A DNA stretch of 64,000 bases from Lytechinus variegatus (taxonomy: Eukaryota; Echinodermata; Echinoidea; Temnopleuroida; Toxopneustidae). Location: positions 73,429,856 to 73,493,855 of the forward strand of contig NC_054740.1 of NCBI RefSeq assembly GCF_018143015.1, written 5' to 3'. Position 1 is the stretch's first letter, and every line of letters begins with the position of its first letter. The notes under the pieces were generated by a model that had not been told where the DNA came from, ran no database searches, and saw only the letters and a program-made list of their open reading frames with translations. Below are positions 25,854-39,074 of this stretch, piece after piece. The position numbers and the translations under genes are program-made.

Positions 25854-28396
25854 AGAAATTATCAAAATTAAGTTTCTCAGTATACAAGTCTTCCGATTCA
25901 TACTGACCAGACTGACCACCTAGAATTTCCAGGACGTGAATCATTCTTCCTTGTTTAAAGTTTAAACTGACCAACAGGTTCTCTTGAAAGTACTTCGAAC
26001 CTTAACAAATTGGAAATTGCATTCGGAGAGCGAGGGAAATTAGAAATACAAATTCGCGATCATTGACTATTACCAAACTGCACTGAGTTACCAAGAAGTA
26101 ACTGCCTTGAGTTACGTGGGCGTCGACAGAGTGCAGACTATTATTTTCGTTTACTCCCATGTGTTCTTGCATGTCAGAAGAAAATATGGTCATTTTATAA
26201 AGATGTTGCAATATTATGATTTACAATAAAGCTGTCTAGTTTAGACACACTTGTCATCTACATTTTTAGTTCCAAGAGATGAGTTTTACCCTACTTGAAA
26301 ATAAAGAGACACAATTATATTAAAAAAGCGCACAATCCTCTCATCTGTATGCTTTAAGGGACACACGTCCCTGAAATTCAAAGGTCGTTTGAAATTTTGT
26401 TATGAAAAAACGGTTGCTATAACCTTGTTTGCATTCTTTCCGATGATAATCATTTTACCTATACAATATCACTGAAGCACCCATTTTTCAGAATTTATGA
26501 TAAACTGAAAACTTCAAAGGGTGCTTGCAATATCCTCTTTTTTTTCAAAATTCAGCTTGCGCTCGCATATAGTTCAAAATTTGAAAATTTTATGTGTGGA
26601 GACCCCGGGTGGAGGCCTACGACGAGGGTATCAACCCTTCTCTCTTGATGCGTTACGGTCAAGAAACAGTGACATACAGATGGGGTAGCTTGGGAGGCAC
26701 ATGCCCCCCCCAAAAAAAAAATAAATAAATAAATAAATAAAATAAATAAATAAATATATAAATGAATAAATGAATGAATAAAAAAAAAAATACTAATAAA
26801 TAAATAAAATAAAATAAAAATCACGGGAGAGACAAAGTGTTAATCATAATATAATTTTTTGAATATTAAGTCAAAATATATAGAAAAAATTGATTTTGTA
26901 ATAAAAGTGTACAATTTTTGCTCGCTCGCAACTTTTTTTCTTGATCAGTCAAACTCTGGCTATGGAGCTACTTCTCCTCCCAAACTCCTAGCTTCCACCT
27001 CCTCCTCATATCCCCTCCTTCAATATACAGAGATACCTTTAAGTGCAGTTTTCTGCATGTATTTCTCTTTTTTGTACAAATTATTGTTTTCCTCTGAAAC
27101 CACGGTTTCATACTTTGACCTTAGCAATAACCTTGGGAATTTCAACCTGTGGCAATGTACTTCCGAACTTGCCTGCCTAAAACAGATAATGATGTATCAG
27201 GTGGAATTCATTTATACGAATCGCGAAGATACAGATGGCAGTGATCACGATGATAACACACGATGATAAGAATGTATCTTTCACGAATCGATCTATACCT
27301 TTTGTTGGAGTTATGTCCAGTGCGTGCGCGGGTGTCATTCTGTAGAATATATTTATTCAGTTGTTTCATTCTTGATTGTTTTGTAACCGTGCAGACTATA
27401 TGAACTGATCTGAAAAAACAAAGCTAAAAAAGAGGAGAAAATAGAAGGGAAGGGAAAAAAAAAGAAGATAGATATCTCGGGAAAAATAGTAAGGTAACGT
27501 GCCAAGCCCCCCCCCCCCCTATTTACGAATTCTTTCAAAATTGAAAAATAAATAAATTAATAAAGTAGTTTTGAAAAATAGGAGGCAGGGAGAAATTATA
27601 AATAACATTATTGATAATGCACTGGGTCAGTTTCAATTTAACTTTCATTGATAAAGAAAATAAAATTTTATTTATAGCCCCCCCCCCCCCCTCCTTCTCC
27701 ACATTTGGAATACATTCATCAATTTTTGTTCGAGCAAAATGCCACTATAAAACTAAATAAAATAATTAATAGAATCCATTCAAATAAGTAAGCAGAGGAC
27801 TTTGAATCTGTCATGTCCTATGTAACTAAACTCGAATATTTTGTTTATAGAGTATAAGAAATGGAGGGATTCGATGACAGTCCAGAGGGAGGGTAAGAAT
27901 ACAAACACTATACTCCTTTTCTTAATTGTATGAGTTTTGTTTCGAGTATTATGATTATCTCTTTGACTGCATGGCTGACAATGAGTTATCGTACTTCCGA
28001 AAAGAAAGAGTGAGAGAAAACATAGCCAAGCCGAGTCATCATAATTACATTTACCACTATCATCTGATCATCTGACGACATAAGAAAAATCCAGTTTGGC
28101 TGAATCATATCCATTTAACATTCATTCCTAATTTATCATGATATCAAATTCTTCTCGACATGCTCAAGATAAGTGCTGAGAGCCTCATTCGCAACAAACA
28201 CTCATAATCATATACACGGCAGATTTTTTTTTTTTGCTAGATAAACAGTTAGATTTCATTACCACATGTTTTCGTGTGAATTCCCACGTGGAAAACACAT
28301 TTTCACTATTAATCGTGTGCATCTGTTCCCCTGCTTTGATCAAGATAGCAGCGAGAGTATACTCGTATACATTTATTGAAATTTCCATTTCAATAT
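25854..28396. other. No gene seen
   Basis: Contains the (TAAA)n tract (26716-26820) and C-runs at 27508-27519 and 27680-27691. A 135-codon frame at 26859-27266 has no recognised family, helix pattern or splice support. Confidence 0.5.
26716..26820. repeat. (TAAA)n/(TGAA)n microsatellite
   Basis: Tetranucleotide TAAA with TGAA variants after a C7-A9 run. The minus-strand Ile/Phe/Tyr-rich frame across it is an artefact. Confidence 0.9.
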
Positions 28397-28400
28397 TTAA

Positions 28401-28974
28401 AGGGGAATGAAACCTTTGGAACAAGTAGGCTTATGTCGAAACAGAAAAATCAAAGAATAAGAACAAAGAAAGTTTGAGAAAAATCGGACAAATAATGAGA
28501 AAGTTATGAGCATTTGAATATTGCAATCTCTAATGCTATGGAGATCCTCCCATTGGCAACGCGACAAGGATGTTTGATGTCACTGATGAACAACTTTCCC
28601 TTTGATGGACTATGAAATACCCTGAAAATGTGTCTTTTTGCTTTTTCGTATTTTTTATCCATGATGTATTCTTTAAAAATCTGTATTACATGCCCTCCTA
28701 TAGAAAGAATACATGTTCTACTGATATATGTAATAAAAGACGCAATTTAAGTGAAATATATACTAAAGTAATGGGGAGAGTTGTTCAAGAGTGACATCAC
28801 ACATGTTTGTCGCATTGCCAATGTGAGGATCTCCATAGCATTAGTGATTGCAATATTCAAAAGCTCATAACTTTCTTATTACTTGTCCGATTTTTCTCAA
28901 ACTTTCGTTGATCTGTTTCTTTGATTTTTCTGTTTTCAAACAAGCTATCTTGGTCCAAAGGTTTCATTCTCTTT
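28401..28974 (-). mobile_element. MITE family A, copy 2
   Basis: 574 bp between TTAA at 28397-28400 and TTAA at 28975-28978. Arms and central region match the other family A copies, in opposite orientation to 23322. The right terminus has an extra T or a C-to-T change. Confidence 0.92.
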
Positions 28975-28978
28975 TTAA

Positions 28979-30304
28979 GACGATGTCATTTTCTTAACTT
29001 ATATTATATAAATTCCTTCTTATAATCAATTTTTCTTAATCTTAATCATTTCAATCACCCATCATCACCCATCCCTGGAAATGCCAGGGGATACATAGTA
29101 CAAATGAAGGGTGGAAATGCAAATATTTAAAAAAAAAAATAAAAAATAAAAAAAAAAATAATTGCAATTGGGAAAGCTTCGAAATAATTGTAACGATCCA
29201 CTTAAAGAGATGCCCAAAGGGAATGAAGGGTGCTGGGTAGAAGAACGCAGCATATCTGTATATTCATGATATTCCTTCCTTGTGTGTCATGTCATGTGAA
29301 AATTTAATACATGATAAACTTGAGCTGAATACGTTCGAACTTTAGGGGTCGACTATATACAGGCAAGTGGGATGCACTTCTTAAATTGTAAGAATGTCTG
29401 TCCAAAGAATACTGGATCATTGGCAATTACTGATGTAATTCTGACCCTATTTGATTGAGATGGTATACAGTCCTTTCCTTGTTCCCGGCAGAGCTGATAT
29501 TTCGATATCGAATAAGTGGATAAGTACACTGTATTTACCTTTGTTACTGTATTAACCTGGTTATAAGATCTATTTTTAAACGCCAACTTTTTTTGTAAAT
29601 TACATCTTTATCAAATTAAATTTAGTTCTCATGTTAATGTAAAATATAGGAATTGTTTAATATGTGTTCTTCTGAATATTGTAAACGCTTATATCGTAGG
29701 AATTTCGAGCTCCACTCAATCTCGTAGTTCAATTTGTTTTTGTTATAGTTTTCGTAGAATATTCGTAAAATTTACAGTGATAAAGACCTATCCTTTTTCG
29801 GGGAAAGGGTTAATAAATAAAGGAAATTGAGGTATTTTTGTCTTCATGCAGTACGTTCTACCTTTACCAACACTTTACTTTTTTATTTATTGTTTGAACT
29901 TAACAAACGACTTTTAAACGTTAAACAATAGTTTTCAGAGTGACGGGCATAGGCAACGTGCTTAAAATTTCAATAATTTGTTTAGTGTTTTTCTCATGAT
30001 ATAGTCTGTAATGACCATAATAGTCTTGTAATAGTTGTGGTAAAACTATCATTTGAACTACATTATACAGTCTAATTCCCAGATTTTTATATCTTCTACT
30101 TGTTATAGCACACAAATAAAATATGATTCATAAACATTACTGTTCATCTAGCCACGTAATACGAGGATGTGTTACCAATTATGTCAAGTGGATTGTGAAC
30201 GAAATGGGTAGGCCTACAGCCTAATTGGAAATTAGACAAAATAACAAGTGGGCTAAATGAAAGTGAGACAGAGTGGTTAATAGCTGAACTGGGTGAAAAT
30301 GAAC
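28979..30304. other. No gene seen
   Basis: AT-rich unique DNA with an A-rich patch at 29129-29161. Nothing recognisable. Confidence 0.6.
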
Positions 30305-30593
30305 TACACTCTTTAAAAAAAAATGGGTAAAAGTGCTCCATGAGGACAATCATGTGTCCAACCACCATTGGGCATTTCTTTTGGGCATTTCAATTTATCC
30401 AACTAGTGCGATGAAAAATTTGCCCATTCTAAAGCAATTGCTGCTTACTTTTTTAACCTTACTGGACAATACATGTATGCTTCCCGCATTGGGTAAAATA
30501 TTTCTCCATATTGGTTGGACCATGGACCTATGGTTGGACACAATAATTACCCTAGTGATGTTAAAAAATTTACCTAATATTTTTTACAGTGTA
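30305..30593. mobile_element. Palindromic MITE with TACACT ends
   Basis: Ends TACACTCTTTAAAAAAAAAT and ATTTTTTACAGTGTA. Inner complementary words are GTGTCCAACC / GGTTGGACAC and ATGGGTAAA / TTTACCTAAT. TA at both ends suggests a TA target duplication. Confidence 0.7.
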
Positions 30594-31019
30594 TCCATAA
30601 TGGGACGAGAACAAACGGGAAGCAGACAAGGTGTGTGTTATACAGAGAATAAGTTCAGTGTAACTATTTTGACCACATTACTTTGTTCTGTTGAAAATGA
30701 AATAAACATAAATTGAAACAAATTGAATTGAAACCATGTATAGACCAAGTGGCAATTTGCCACAAGTACTGCAAATCGGTCATCACAGATGTTTATAAAG
30801 CACAAAACACCCGTTTCCTTATTTCGTCATTCTCCTCACATTATGATAATGAGTTTATTTTCATTTTGATTAAACTCAATTAATTTTCCGGCTTTCGCTT
30901 TTAGGAAATCTCTATTTTGCTGATAACCTATAGTGATACATTTTTTAGTCTGGCCCAAAGAATTGTCAATTACAACCCCATCTCATCATGTACATGATAT
31001 AAATATTTATTTTCTTCCA

Positions 31020-31455
31020 AGATCAAAAACCTTTCACTTTCAACGTAACTTCATGGTAAATTGCCAATATGTCTACTGCCAACTCGTCCACTCACCACAT
31101 GGTCTACTTTCATTTAGTCTAATGCCACTGCGTCCATCAACGTTTCGTCTAACAACGTACCATTTGGTTCAATAACCATTTGGGCCAATCATCAATTCGT
31201 TTAATCACCATTTCGTCTAAGACCATTCCGTATCATACCCAGTTGGTCTTATATCCATTTCATTACCATTCATTTTGCACAATTAACACTTAGTCTAAGT
31301 AGACCAAATGGTATATGGACAAACGGCTATTGGACCAAATGGTTATTAGACGAATGGTGAGTGGACAAATTGGCAATTAGACCATGTGGATAGTGGACGA
31401 ACTGATAGTAGACCAAATGGTAGTAGACGAGTTGGCATTAGACGAATTGGAAATA
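31020..31455. repeat. Inverted arrays of a short degenerate CCATTTGGTCTAAT-like word
   Basis: Left half repeats words like CATTTCGTCTAA, ACCATTTGG and CAATTCGTTTAATCACC. Right half repeats their complements (GACCAAATGG, TTAGACGAATGG, GTGGACAAATTGG). Unit size is about 16-20 bp with strong degeneration. The whole block folds back around 31280. Confidence 0.85.
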
Positions 31456-32910
31456 AACCGATAATATGTTATACAAATTTGCCAATGTTAAATCTGTCAA
31501 CGTAGCTAGCATAGATCATCAATGAATATCAATCAATCTCTGACGCCGACCTCCCACCTTATATACCACGCCCCCAGTTCACAATCCACCTACAGGTTCA
31601 TTCCCATTAACCCGCGGTTACTACACCCACCATAAATAAACATATCAAGTTTCTTGCCAGGTTAAGAGATTTATTATTTGAAGATTATATCATAAATACC
31701 CTTTTGCCAAACCCTCAAAAAGTTCTAAAATGAAAAGCATGATTAATGCATTGTTGTATTATAATAGCTGTAGGCCTAAGTAAAGGAAAGTAAAGGGGAC
31801 TCGGGGCTCTGGAAACGATATTTGCAGAGGGGTGCTGGCCTTGATAACACTTGACAAGCAAATATGATTATGATACAATAGAAACAAAAAAGGTTTCCAC
31901 CCCAAAATGAAGGTGACTTTTATGAGAAAAAAATTAAACAAGCACTAAAAAAAAAATAGATTTTTGCTCCATAATCACATTTCTACATTTTAGCTACCGA
32001 TCTGGTTTCCAGGGGAAGCTGCCCATACATGGCCCTGGGAACGATTTTGGTTTGAATTTGACAAGAAAAAAAAATTTTTACTACAAAATGATGGTCATTT
32101 TCATTTCCAGGGTGAGCTGCCTATGGTAAATAATATACGCAGCACCTCCCAGCTAAAAGTTAGGGCTGCTTCAGCTTCCCCAGGGCCAGGGAGGGACTTA
32201 GATTTAGATACTATTACAATTCAAGCGAGCTAATAAAAAATAGTCATTAAAGTGACATGAAATCATCTAGCCATTTAGGGAAATTCGATGAAAATCATGG
32301 TGGAAAATACTAACGATTGAAAAAGATATTCACAGAGGGCGTGATTCTGTCAAATTGATTATGATTATTATGACTTTTTTTATTTATCATATGATGATCA
32401 TCTCAGTGTTTCACATACCAAAATATCGCATAAATGCTATACTTCTGTACAAAACATAAAAAATACACAGGAAATGTATAGTTTACATAGCATAATAAAA
32501 AATATATATCTACAGCAAATTCACATTTCTCCATTTATATGATATGAAATACAAAGTTATTATTTTTTACCTTAATGTAATCTTCAACAGAGCGCTAGAA
32601 AAAAATCAAAGCGTTTAACGAAATCTACAATATTTGCATTTTGTTTGAAAATATATATTTTTTCGTACAACAATGAAGCTCGCCGGAAAAAATGAAGAGG
32701 CGAGTCTGAAATGGGTATTAAACACCTATATTTCCATAAAGTCCAAATTAAAAAAAAAATGTTAACGTACACTCTAGAATAAAACGTTTTACATCCGCAA
32801 TGGGCAATTAACGTAAATCGGACTTCGAAATAGTCGGTGTTTTGCAGGGGCCGCGAAACACACCTTTTTTTAAACCGTGTACAAAAACGTAAAAATTATT
32901 TGCATGGTCA
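31456..32910. other. No gene seen
   Basis: Unique AT-rich DNA. Two similar AGCTGCCCAT(A)/GGGTGAGCTGCCTATGG patches near 32010 and 32110 hint at an old duplication. Confidence 0.5.
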
Positions 32911-33056
32911 GGGGCCCGTTGCAGAAAGAGTTGCAATCAATCGCAACTCTAAAAATCATGCGCAACTTGATTTTCAACCATCAACAGCGCGCATTTGGGA
33001 CTTGAAAATGATTTTTTGACTTGCGTTTAAACACAACTCTTTCTGCAACGGACCCC
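32911..33056. mobile_element. Short palindromic MITE (GGGGCCCGTTGCAGAAAGAGTTG)
   Basis: Inverted ends CCCGTTGCAGAAAGAGTTG and CAACTCTTTCTGCAACGGAC. The interior has a GATTTTCAACCATCAACAG hairpin region. Confidence 0.82.
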
Positions 33057-33433
33057 ATTTCCCACTTTTCCACAGCCCCTGAAATAACAAAAGCGTGTTC
33101 ATTAAGATCAGGATTTTGATAGACACTCCAAATATATTGGCCTAATTCAAATTTTGAGAATTTAAAACATGTTAAAGAGTGTTCCATTTATCAACTGTTT
33201 TAAGGGATTGAACAAACTCACTTTGAATACTGACAACGAAAACATAAAATGTGAGTTCCATGATTGCGTTCAAATGAACGCTTATACATAACTATAGTTC
33301 CAAAGGATTTACAACAGAGTGCGAGAAAGAGGAATATTTGAAATAAGTTATATTTGAAAAATCATCCTGTTGAGTGCCCCATCGTTGAAATATTGAGTCG
33401 GTATTTGATTTGCAATAAGACTGGATTAGAGAG

Positions 33434-33700
33434 TACACTGTTAAAAAAACCTGATTTTTCAGAAAAAAAGAAAGAGGATTTTGCAGAAAGCAATGACAGA
33501 ATTATTCTGTAAATATGTTAAACAGGAATTTTTCTGCAATTTAACAGAACAGGTCTGTTTAAAAAGGGGAAAAGGTTGTTTTATTTAAGGAAATTTGTAG
33601 GATTCCATAAGCCAAATACCGATTTCCTGTAAGATCACGCAGTCTGGTAAGATTATTAGTATTCTCGAGAATCTGCTGCAGGAACTTTTTTTTAAAGGAT
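33434..33700. mobile_element. Degenerate palindromic MITE with TACACTGTTAAAAAAA end
   Basis: Left end TACACTGTTAAAAAAACCTG; right end a diverged inverse near CAGGAACTTTTTTTTAAAGG. Interior has CAGAAAAAA and TTTTTCTGCA words. Confidence 0.5.
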
Positions 33701-35985
33701 ACACACAAAGAAAATTCACGAAAGTGATGATTATAGACAAATTATATATGAATGGAAAGGTCTTGTCTTTTTATACACAAATATGTCACTAAAAAGTCTT
33801 ACAGATGTTGTGGAAATGCAAGAAATGACATTAATAGAGACCCTTCTCAGCCCCCCAGCCGCCCCCAGGCAGACATTCACGCGATCGAAAACAGTCGAGA
33901 ATAATGACGTCACATGATCGACTACACACTATCTCTCTGTGCATAATACACTGATACACCTTCCTGGTCTCTATTTTTCTTCGAATTTACCGTTTTCTTC
34001 ATGTGTTGTGATATCCGATTTCGACATCTTCAGACTATAAGAGAACCAGAACTGTGTTACTTTGTCCATTTTTATTGAATTATGAACTGGAAAGACCGAT
34101 TTTGTCCACTCGACAGTCTTCGTTGTGTTGCTCTGATTCCAAGCTGTACGGTCCCATTCACTTGCTGCCGATGCAGGTTACGCTGTTTGATCCAGTCAAA
34201 AGTCAAGGTAAGCATGTTTGGAAACTGTAGTCTGTACTTGTTCTGACGATGCATTCAGGTCAGATGACAGATACAGATCTGATATAATTTTAGAATCATG
34301 CATTTTGGCATGACTACTATTAAAATTAAAAAGTCTTTATTTTAGAAATAATGTTTTTGCACAATTCCAGCAGATTTTTCTTCACAAAGACTTCAGTCAG
34401 ATTTCTAAATAAACTGGTCAGGACTCAGGCGATTAAATTATTTAGGAGCACTGGCATGGACCATGGCTGAAAATATGCTGTTTCAGAGGAATGTTTGGCA
34501 TTATCGTAGTTTTTGTCCCCAGTCCATTCACTGCCGTTTATTTCGTCAACGGCGGTGATCCACTCCCATTGACTTTGTACACAACGAGCGCACAAACACC
34601 AAATTTCACGATAAGGCCGAATGTTTTCACGATAAGGCCAAATGTTTAAGTTTTTATTATACACAGGTCTAGTACCCAATGCGTTTATGCTCAGGAGGGC
34701 CCTGTATCGTATACATCCAGATACACAGAATTATATCACCATAATGCCGATGTCATGAAGCAAGACAAATTTTCAGCAGTGGTTACCCTGATCATGCTGA
34801 TTCCTGGCCAAAACTAGAGTCTGGTGTTTCTTTCTGATTAGAGTGCTTCTACATATGAATGCGTAGTGCCTTCAACATAAAACAATGAAGATAAATGCAC
34901 TCTTTGTAATGACACAGAGTACCGTACCTCAAGTGATTCACTACCGCTAAGTGGTAAGTAGAGTGGGGCCTACACAAACATCACTTGAGCGTTGAGGTAG
35001 AGCACCAGTGTTCTGAGTGGAATTTTTCAGGTGTCTAAACCTACTATTATTTGTTGTTGACCGGGAATTACATGCCACCGCACGTCGTCAATCATCAAGA
35101 TAATGAAATTCATACTTTGATTTGATTATTTAAATTATTTCTTTATTTTTTCTCTCTTCTACACACAGATCTGCACACTTGCTGACTCTGGTGACTTCTG
35201 GTCTCTGCTCGCTACTTCAATCTGGGAGATTCCATCATGTCTTCTTACTGATTTGGATATAGCCATTTTTTTTTCACTCTTTCCAGGAGCTACGATGCAA
35301 GTTTTGGACTGATAATGATGCAACAGAAAATTTATCTTTATCGATCTTGGAAACGATTTTGAGCACAGTTTTGGAGAGAACTAAAAAAATTGACTTGGAC
35401 AGGAATACAGCTTGTCGAAAATAAGAACACACAACTTAAAACGAAAAAAACAATTTTAATGTTATTAGGGCATTTTGCAAGAAATTTTCTAATCAATCAC
35501 ACGTCCCAAATCAAGGGTAAGTCCTTTGATTAAAGACAAACATGTACATGTAGTTGAACTGCTATTGCAACTCAACCTTATTACGCTTGAATTTGAATTT
35601 AAGACTTACGCTTGATTTGCAATGGAACATAAGTTTCTTGCAGTGCCCCATATTTGTGTTTTGTTATCAGATATCTAACGTGCTGATTTTTCTCGAAAGG
35701 TACAATATATTTGTCCTTTTAAACGGTATTTGAATATGGGTACGCCTTTTATTTGTTTTCCACAATATTTATTGCATGTACATGTATGAACAGAAGTGAA
35801 ATATTTATTGTGAAGCACTGAATGTTGTGTGATGGTTCATCATTTTTTTTTGTTCTAAGACTGTAAGCCTGGTGGGTGTGAGGAAGTGGCCTGGATGAAA
35901 GAAAAGTGAACATGTGCCCAATTACAGATTTGCATATTTTAAGACAATTTTGTTTCTGGATAAATATTGCTATGCATTCCCTACA
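33701..35985. other. No gene seen
   Basis: The only repeat seen is the 34.6-kb small duplication. Sequence near 33990-35250 is slightly less AT-rich, but I cannot support exons. Confidence 0.5.
34598..34643 (+). repeat. Small tandem duplication TTCACGATAAGGCC
   Basis: TTTCACGATAAGGCCGAATG is followed at once by TTTTCACGATAAGGCCAAAT. Confidence 0.85.
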
Positions 35986-35989
35986 TTAA

Positions 35990-36526
35990 GAGTAAAGAAG
36001 TCCACACAATCAAAAATTCATTTGAATTTAAAGAAAAATAAGATATTGCAGGAAATTTCATAAAAACTTTAATTCAAATTAATATAATTACTACTCTAAC
36101 ATTGAGAAATTTTGCCTAATTTATAAAACGATGATATGCTCATCTGTGTCGATGTGCAAATTACACTAACCGTTATGTCACACGCACTAAGTTCTTTTGT
36201 ATTTTGTTGTTTGATATATTTACATGACATGTAGATTTGATATTTAATTTTCTATTTATTTTCTGAAAAATTTTCAGAGGGATTTTAATTCCTCCAAATA
36301 ACATTTAGAGTTACAGTTCCGTAAATGTAACCTATTGTGTTCGGATGAAGAAATTCCTATACTCAAATCTGCAAAGAATTAAAAAACAAAATGCCACAAA
36401 AAAATTAGAAACGAATGTGATGTGACAACACTAATTTGCATATCATTGTTTTGTGACTGTTTTGAGTAAAAACAGCAAGGGAAATTACTCTATTCAAATA
36501 ATTTTTAGTTGATGTGGACTTGACTT
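35990..36526 (+). mobile_element. MITE family B-like, old diverged copy
   Basis: Between TTAA at 35986-35989 and TTAA at 36527-36530. The AAGAAGTCCACAC start and GTGGACTTGACTT end match the family, but the interior is strongly diverged. Confidence 0.6.
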
Positions 36527-36689
36527 TTAACTCATCCTGTACCCCTCCCATCCCAAATAAGAGTAGAATCTAATCAAGAACTTGAAAATCAAAAGCAGCA
36601 ATTAAATAAGATTTGATAAATACAGGTTTGAATGGGATTTCACAAGAAAAAAAAGCTGGGTAGGGACGAGAAGGAATTAAAAAAAATTA

Positions 36690-36765
36690 ACCAAGTTAAT
36701 CCGAGTTTTGAACCAGGGTCCTCGCACACGACAAAACGATGGCCAACACGTTTGGCCACAGACCA
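36690..36765 (-). mobile_element. Possible degenerate tRNA-like/SINE head
   Basis: On the minus strand an A-box-like AGTGGTCTGTGGCCAAACG and a B-box-like CCTGGTTCAAAACTC lie at tRNA spacing. The stems are poor and no body was recognised. Confidence 0.3.
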
Positions 36766-37485
36766 CTCCCTACAATTTGGCGTGCTTTTAAGATATATCA
36801 AACAAAGTCCGCTCGCCGCTGTGGGCTAATCATGTTTCGGCAATTCAACTGCAATTTCAATCATTTCGGGATGGATATTGCCATGTTATTTTGTGGTTCC
36901 TGACTTTGTTACGTAATGAAATTTCATAATTTTTTTTCAGTCGTGACGAAGAATGTCTATGCTTTATATTGATCATAATATCAATTTGTCGCAAGTGTGA
37001 TTTCTAAGTGAAAATATGCTTTGTTTATTCAAATATATTTCTTGAAAAAAAATCATTTTTTCTAAGCTAAATATCGGTTACCAAAATACGTTAAATGTGC
37101 GCTTTATTTCACTGTTCAGTAAATTCAAGCTTTTATCTATATAACAAGACCAATCTTGTGAGGAATAAACAATTCTAAGAGCAAAAAACGCTGATTGGAA
37201 AGATCGTCTTCAATGGGCTGCTGTCAGCTCAGCTGCTCACGCTCATTGTGTGACGTCACTCAGCTGGAGCTCGCAAGAGGACCGATGGAAGGCAGAAATA
37301 TGGCATGAAAATAAATCATTTTTGAGAGCTGATTTCTGCAAACTCTAATGACTATTTTGAAAAGTGAAGTTATATATCTGATTAGTAATACTTCCCCTTT
37401 ACAATGATGACCACAAAAAGGCATTATAAAATACTTTGGATTCTTCGAGTGTCTCCTTTAAGGACAAATTTTATTACAGTGTAAT
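36766..37485. other. No gene seen; possible MITE remnant
   Basis: GTGTGACGTCACTCAGCTGG at about 37249, AATACTTCCCCTTTAC at about 37388 and CTCCTTTAAGG at about 37452 look like parts of TTAA-type MITEs, but no partner ends were found. Confidence 0.35.
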
Positions 37486-37577
37486 GTGATTACTATTGTT
37501 ATAATCATTATCATTATTATTATTAATATCATTATCATCTTCATCATCACCGTCATTATCATTTTCATTATCATCGT

Positions 37578-37612
<35 letters not shown>

Positions 37613-37623
37613 CCATCATCATT

Positions 37624-37654
<31 letters not shown>

Positions 37655-37750
37655 CCATCATCATCACAATCATCATCATAATCATAATCATCATCATCAT
37701 CATTATCATCATCATCATCATCATCATCATAATCATCATCATAATCATCT
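37486..37750. repeat. (ATC/ATT)n microsatellite
   Basis: About 260 bp of CAT/ATC/ATT triplets. It gives poly-Met and poly-Ile frames on opposite strands, which are not genes. Confidence 0.95.
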
Positions 37751-37865
37751 CCATGATTCTAGGGCCTAATGAGTTGGGGAAAATGAATAACCATAATCAT
37801 GTAATATTTCTACCGAAGATGGCGTAAGACCAATCCAGTGAAGAGGGCCAGTGGAGGAAGCCTAT

Positions 37866-37985
37866 TTTTTCCCCACTGATTTCCCCTGATCACTTTTTAA
37901 AACTTTCTTTTTACTTGTTTTTTGCCCCCCCCCCCGTCTAAGCATTGGTCCTACTTCGAAAGAGTTAAGTCTGTATAGTGAAATT
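37866..37985 (+). repeat. Direct duplicate, short copy
   Basis: Shares CCCCTGAT(C/T)AC, a TTTTACTT C-run block and CCTACTTCGAAAG...GTTAAGT with 38661-38895, but lacks about 155 bp present there after the C-run. Confidence 0.55.
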
Positions 37986-38660
37986 ACACTGAAATAAATA
38001 TCTACGTTTCGAAATCACTTGTCACTTGGCCTATGGGGCCAGTCCTATGCTAAGATCTTTTTTTAAAGGAAGGAAAAAAAATCTTTCCAAAATAATGTGG
38101 CACTTAATAAACTGTTCAAAATACAGGTCATACAAGAAACTGGCATAACCTAGAACTTATCTGTCAATCATTTATTTTGTTTAGAAGAAAAAAAGAGCCT
38201 TCTTCATAAGTTTAGAAATGAGAGCTACATAAGTTAGAATATAATCTGTCAAATTTCTTTTGTTGCAATGCAAAATATGAATTTCGTCCTACAAAGTTTG
38301 CATAATATTATTTCATTGGAATCAGGACCTTCAATGTTTTTGTTCTTTTTTTTTCATAATCTATACTAGAAATTTCTAGTGCATAAAGTTAAAGAAAAAC
38401 AAAATGTTATTATTTCATGTGTTACAAATGCCACATAAGTGTGTTCAAATTACCCCGTGTTGTGGGGCGATTGGAAACACTTGACCTCTTGTTTTGAATT
38501 GATAATAGCTTCTGAAGTGATTGTTAAACTTAATCTGAATCTATTCATAATCATGTCAAGCCAAGATTATGCATATGCATTTCGTTTTATTTATTATTAT
38601 TTTTTATTTATTTGTTATAACAAAAATGTCTCCAGTTTCCTCTATCATGACTATTCTCTT

Positions 38661-38895
38661 CCATTAATTTCCCCCTGATTACTCTATTTTACTTATTTTT
38701 CCCCCCGCCCTCCCCCGGCTGCGAGTTTCCGTTTTACACCCTGGCGAAGGCATTTTCCGCAAATATAGCTAAAAAGCGACTAGTGAAGAGTCTACACCCG
38801 TCGCTGGTTATTGAGAGTCCGAATAGCTCTATGGTCCGACACTGGCGAGTTTCCCGCTAATAATGGACCCTACTTCGAAAGCCAGGTTAAGTATA
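38661..38895 (+). repeat. Direct duplicate, long copy
   Basis: Partner of 37866-37985 with an extra CpG-containing segment (GGCTGCGAGTTTCCG to CGAGTTTCCCGCTAAT). That segment is itself bounded by GCGAGTTTCC repeats at 38722 and 38845. Confidence 0.55.
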
Positions 38896-38929
38896 GCAAA
38901 CTTACAAATGAATATGTACGTTCCGACAC

Positions 38930-39072
38930 TGTAAAACTATGGTGTTAAAACTGACACCAGTTGGTGTTAATAGAGAGCCACACCCTGAGGTGTTAATTAC
39001 ACCCTGATGTGTTAAAATTGAGATTGAATATAACACCAAAGGTGTTGTAATAACACCTATAGGTGTACTAGC
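38930..39072 (-). mobile_element. Palindromic MITE family G, truncated copy 3
   Basis: Begins ACTGTAAAACTATGGTGTTA and carries GAGCCACACCCTGAGGTG and AACACCTATAGGTGT, in reverse orientation. The other end is missing near 39072. Confidence 0.75.
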
Positions 39073-39074
39073 TG

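Noticed and set aside
26859..27266. 135-codon plus-strand frame
   Set aside because: The longest frame outside repeats and known exons, but no family resemblance, no convincing splice sites and a composition like the surrounding AT-rich DNA.
34000..35300. Possible exons in the slightly GC-richer region
   Set aside because: Short frames without recognisable protein character; donor/acceptor pairs are non-specific.
37458..37827. Poly-Met and poly-Ile open frames
   Set aside because: Produced by the (ATC)n tract on opposite strands.
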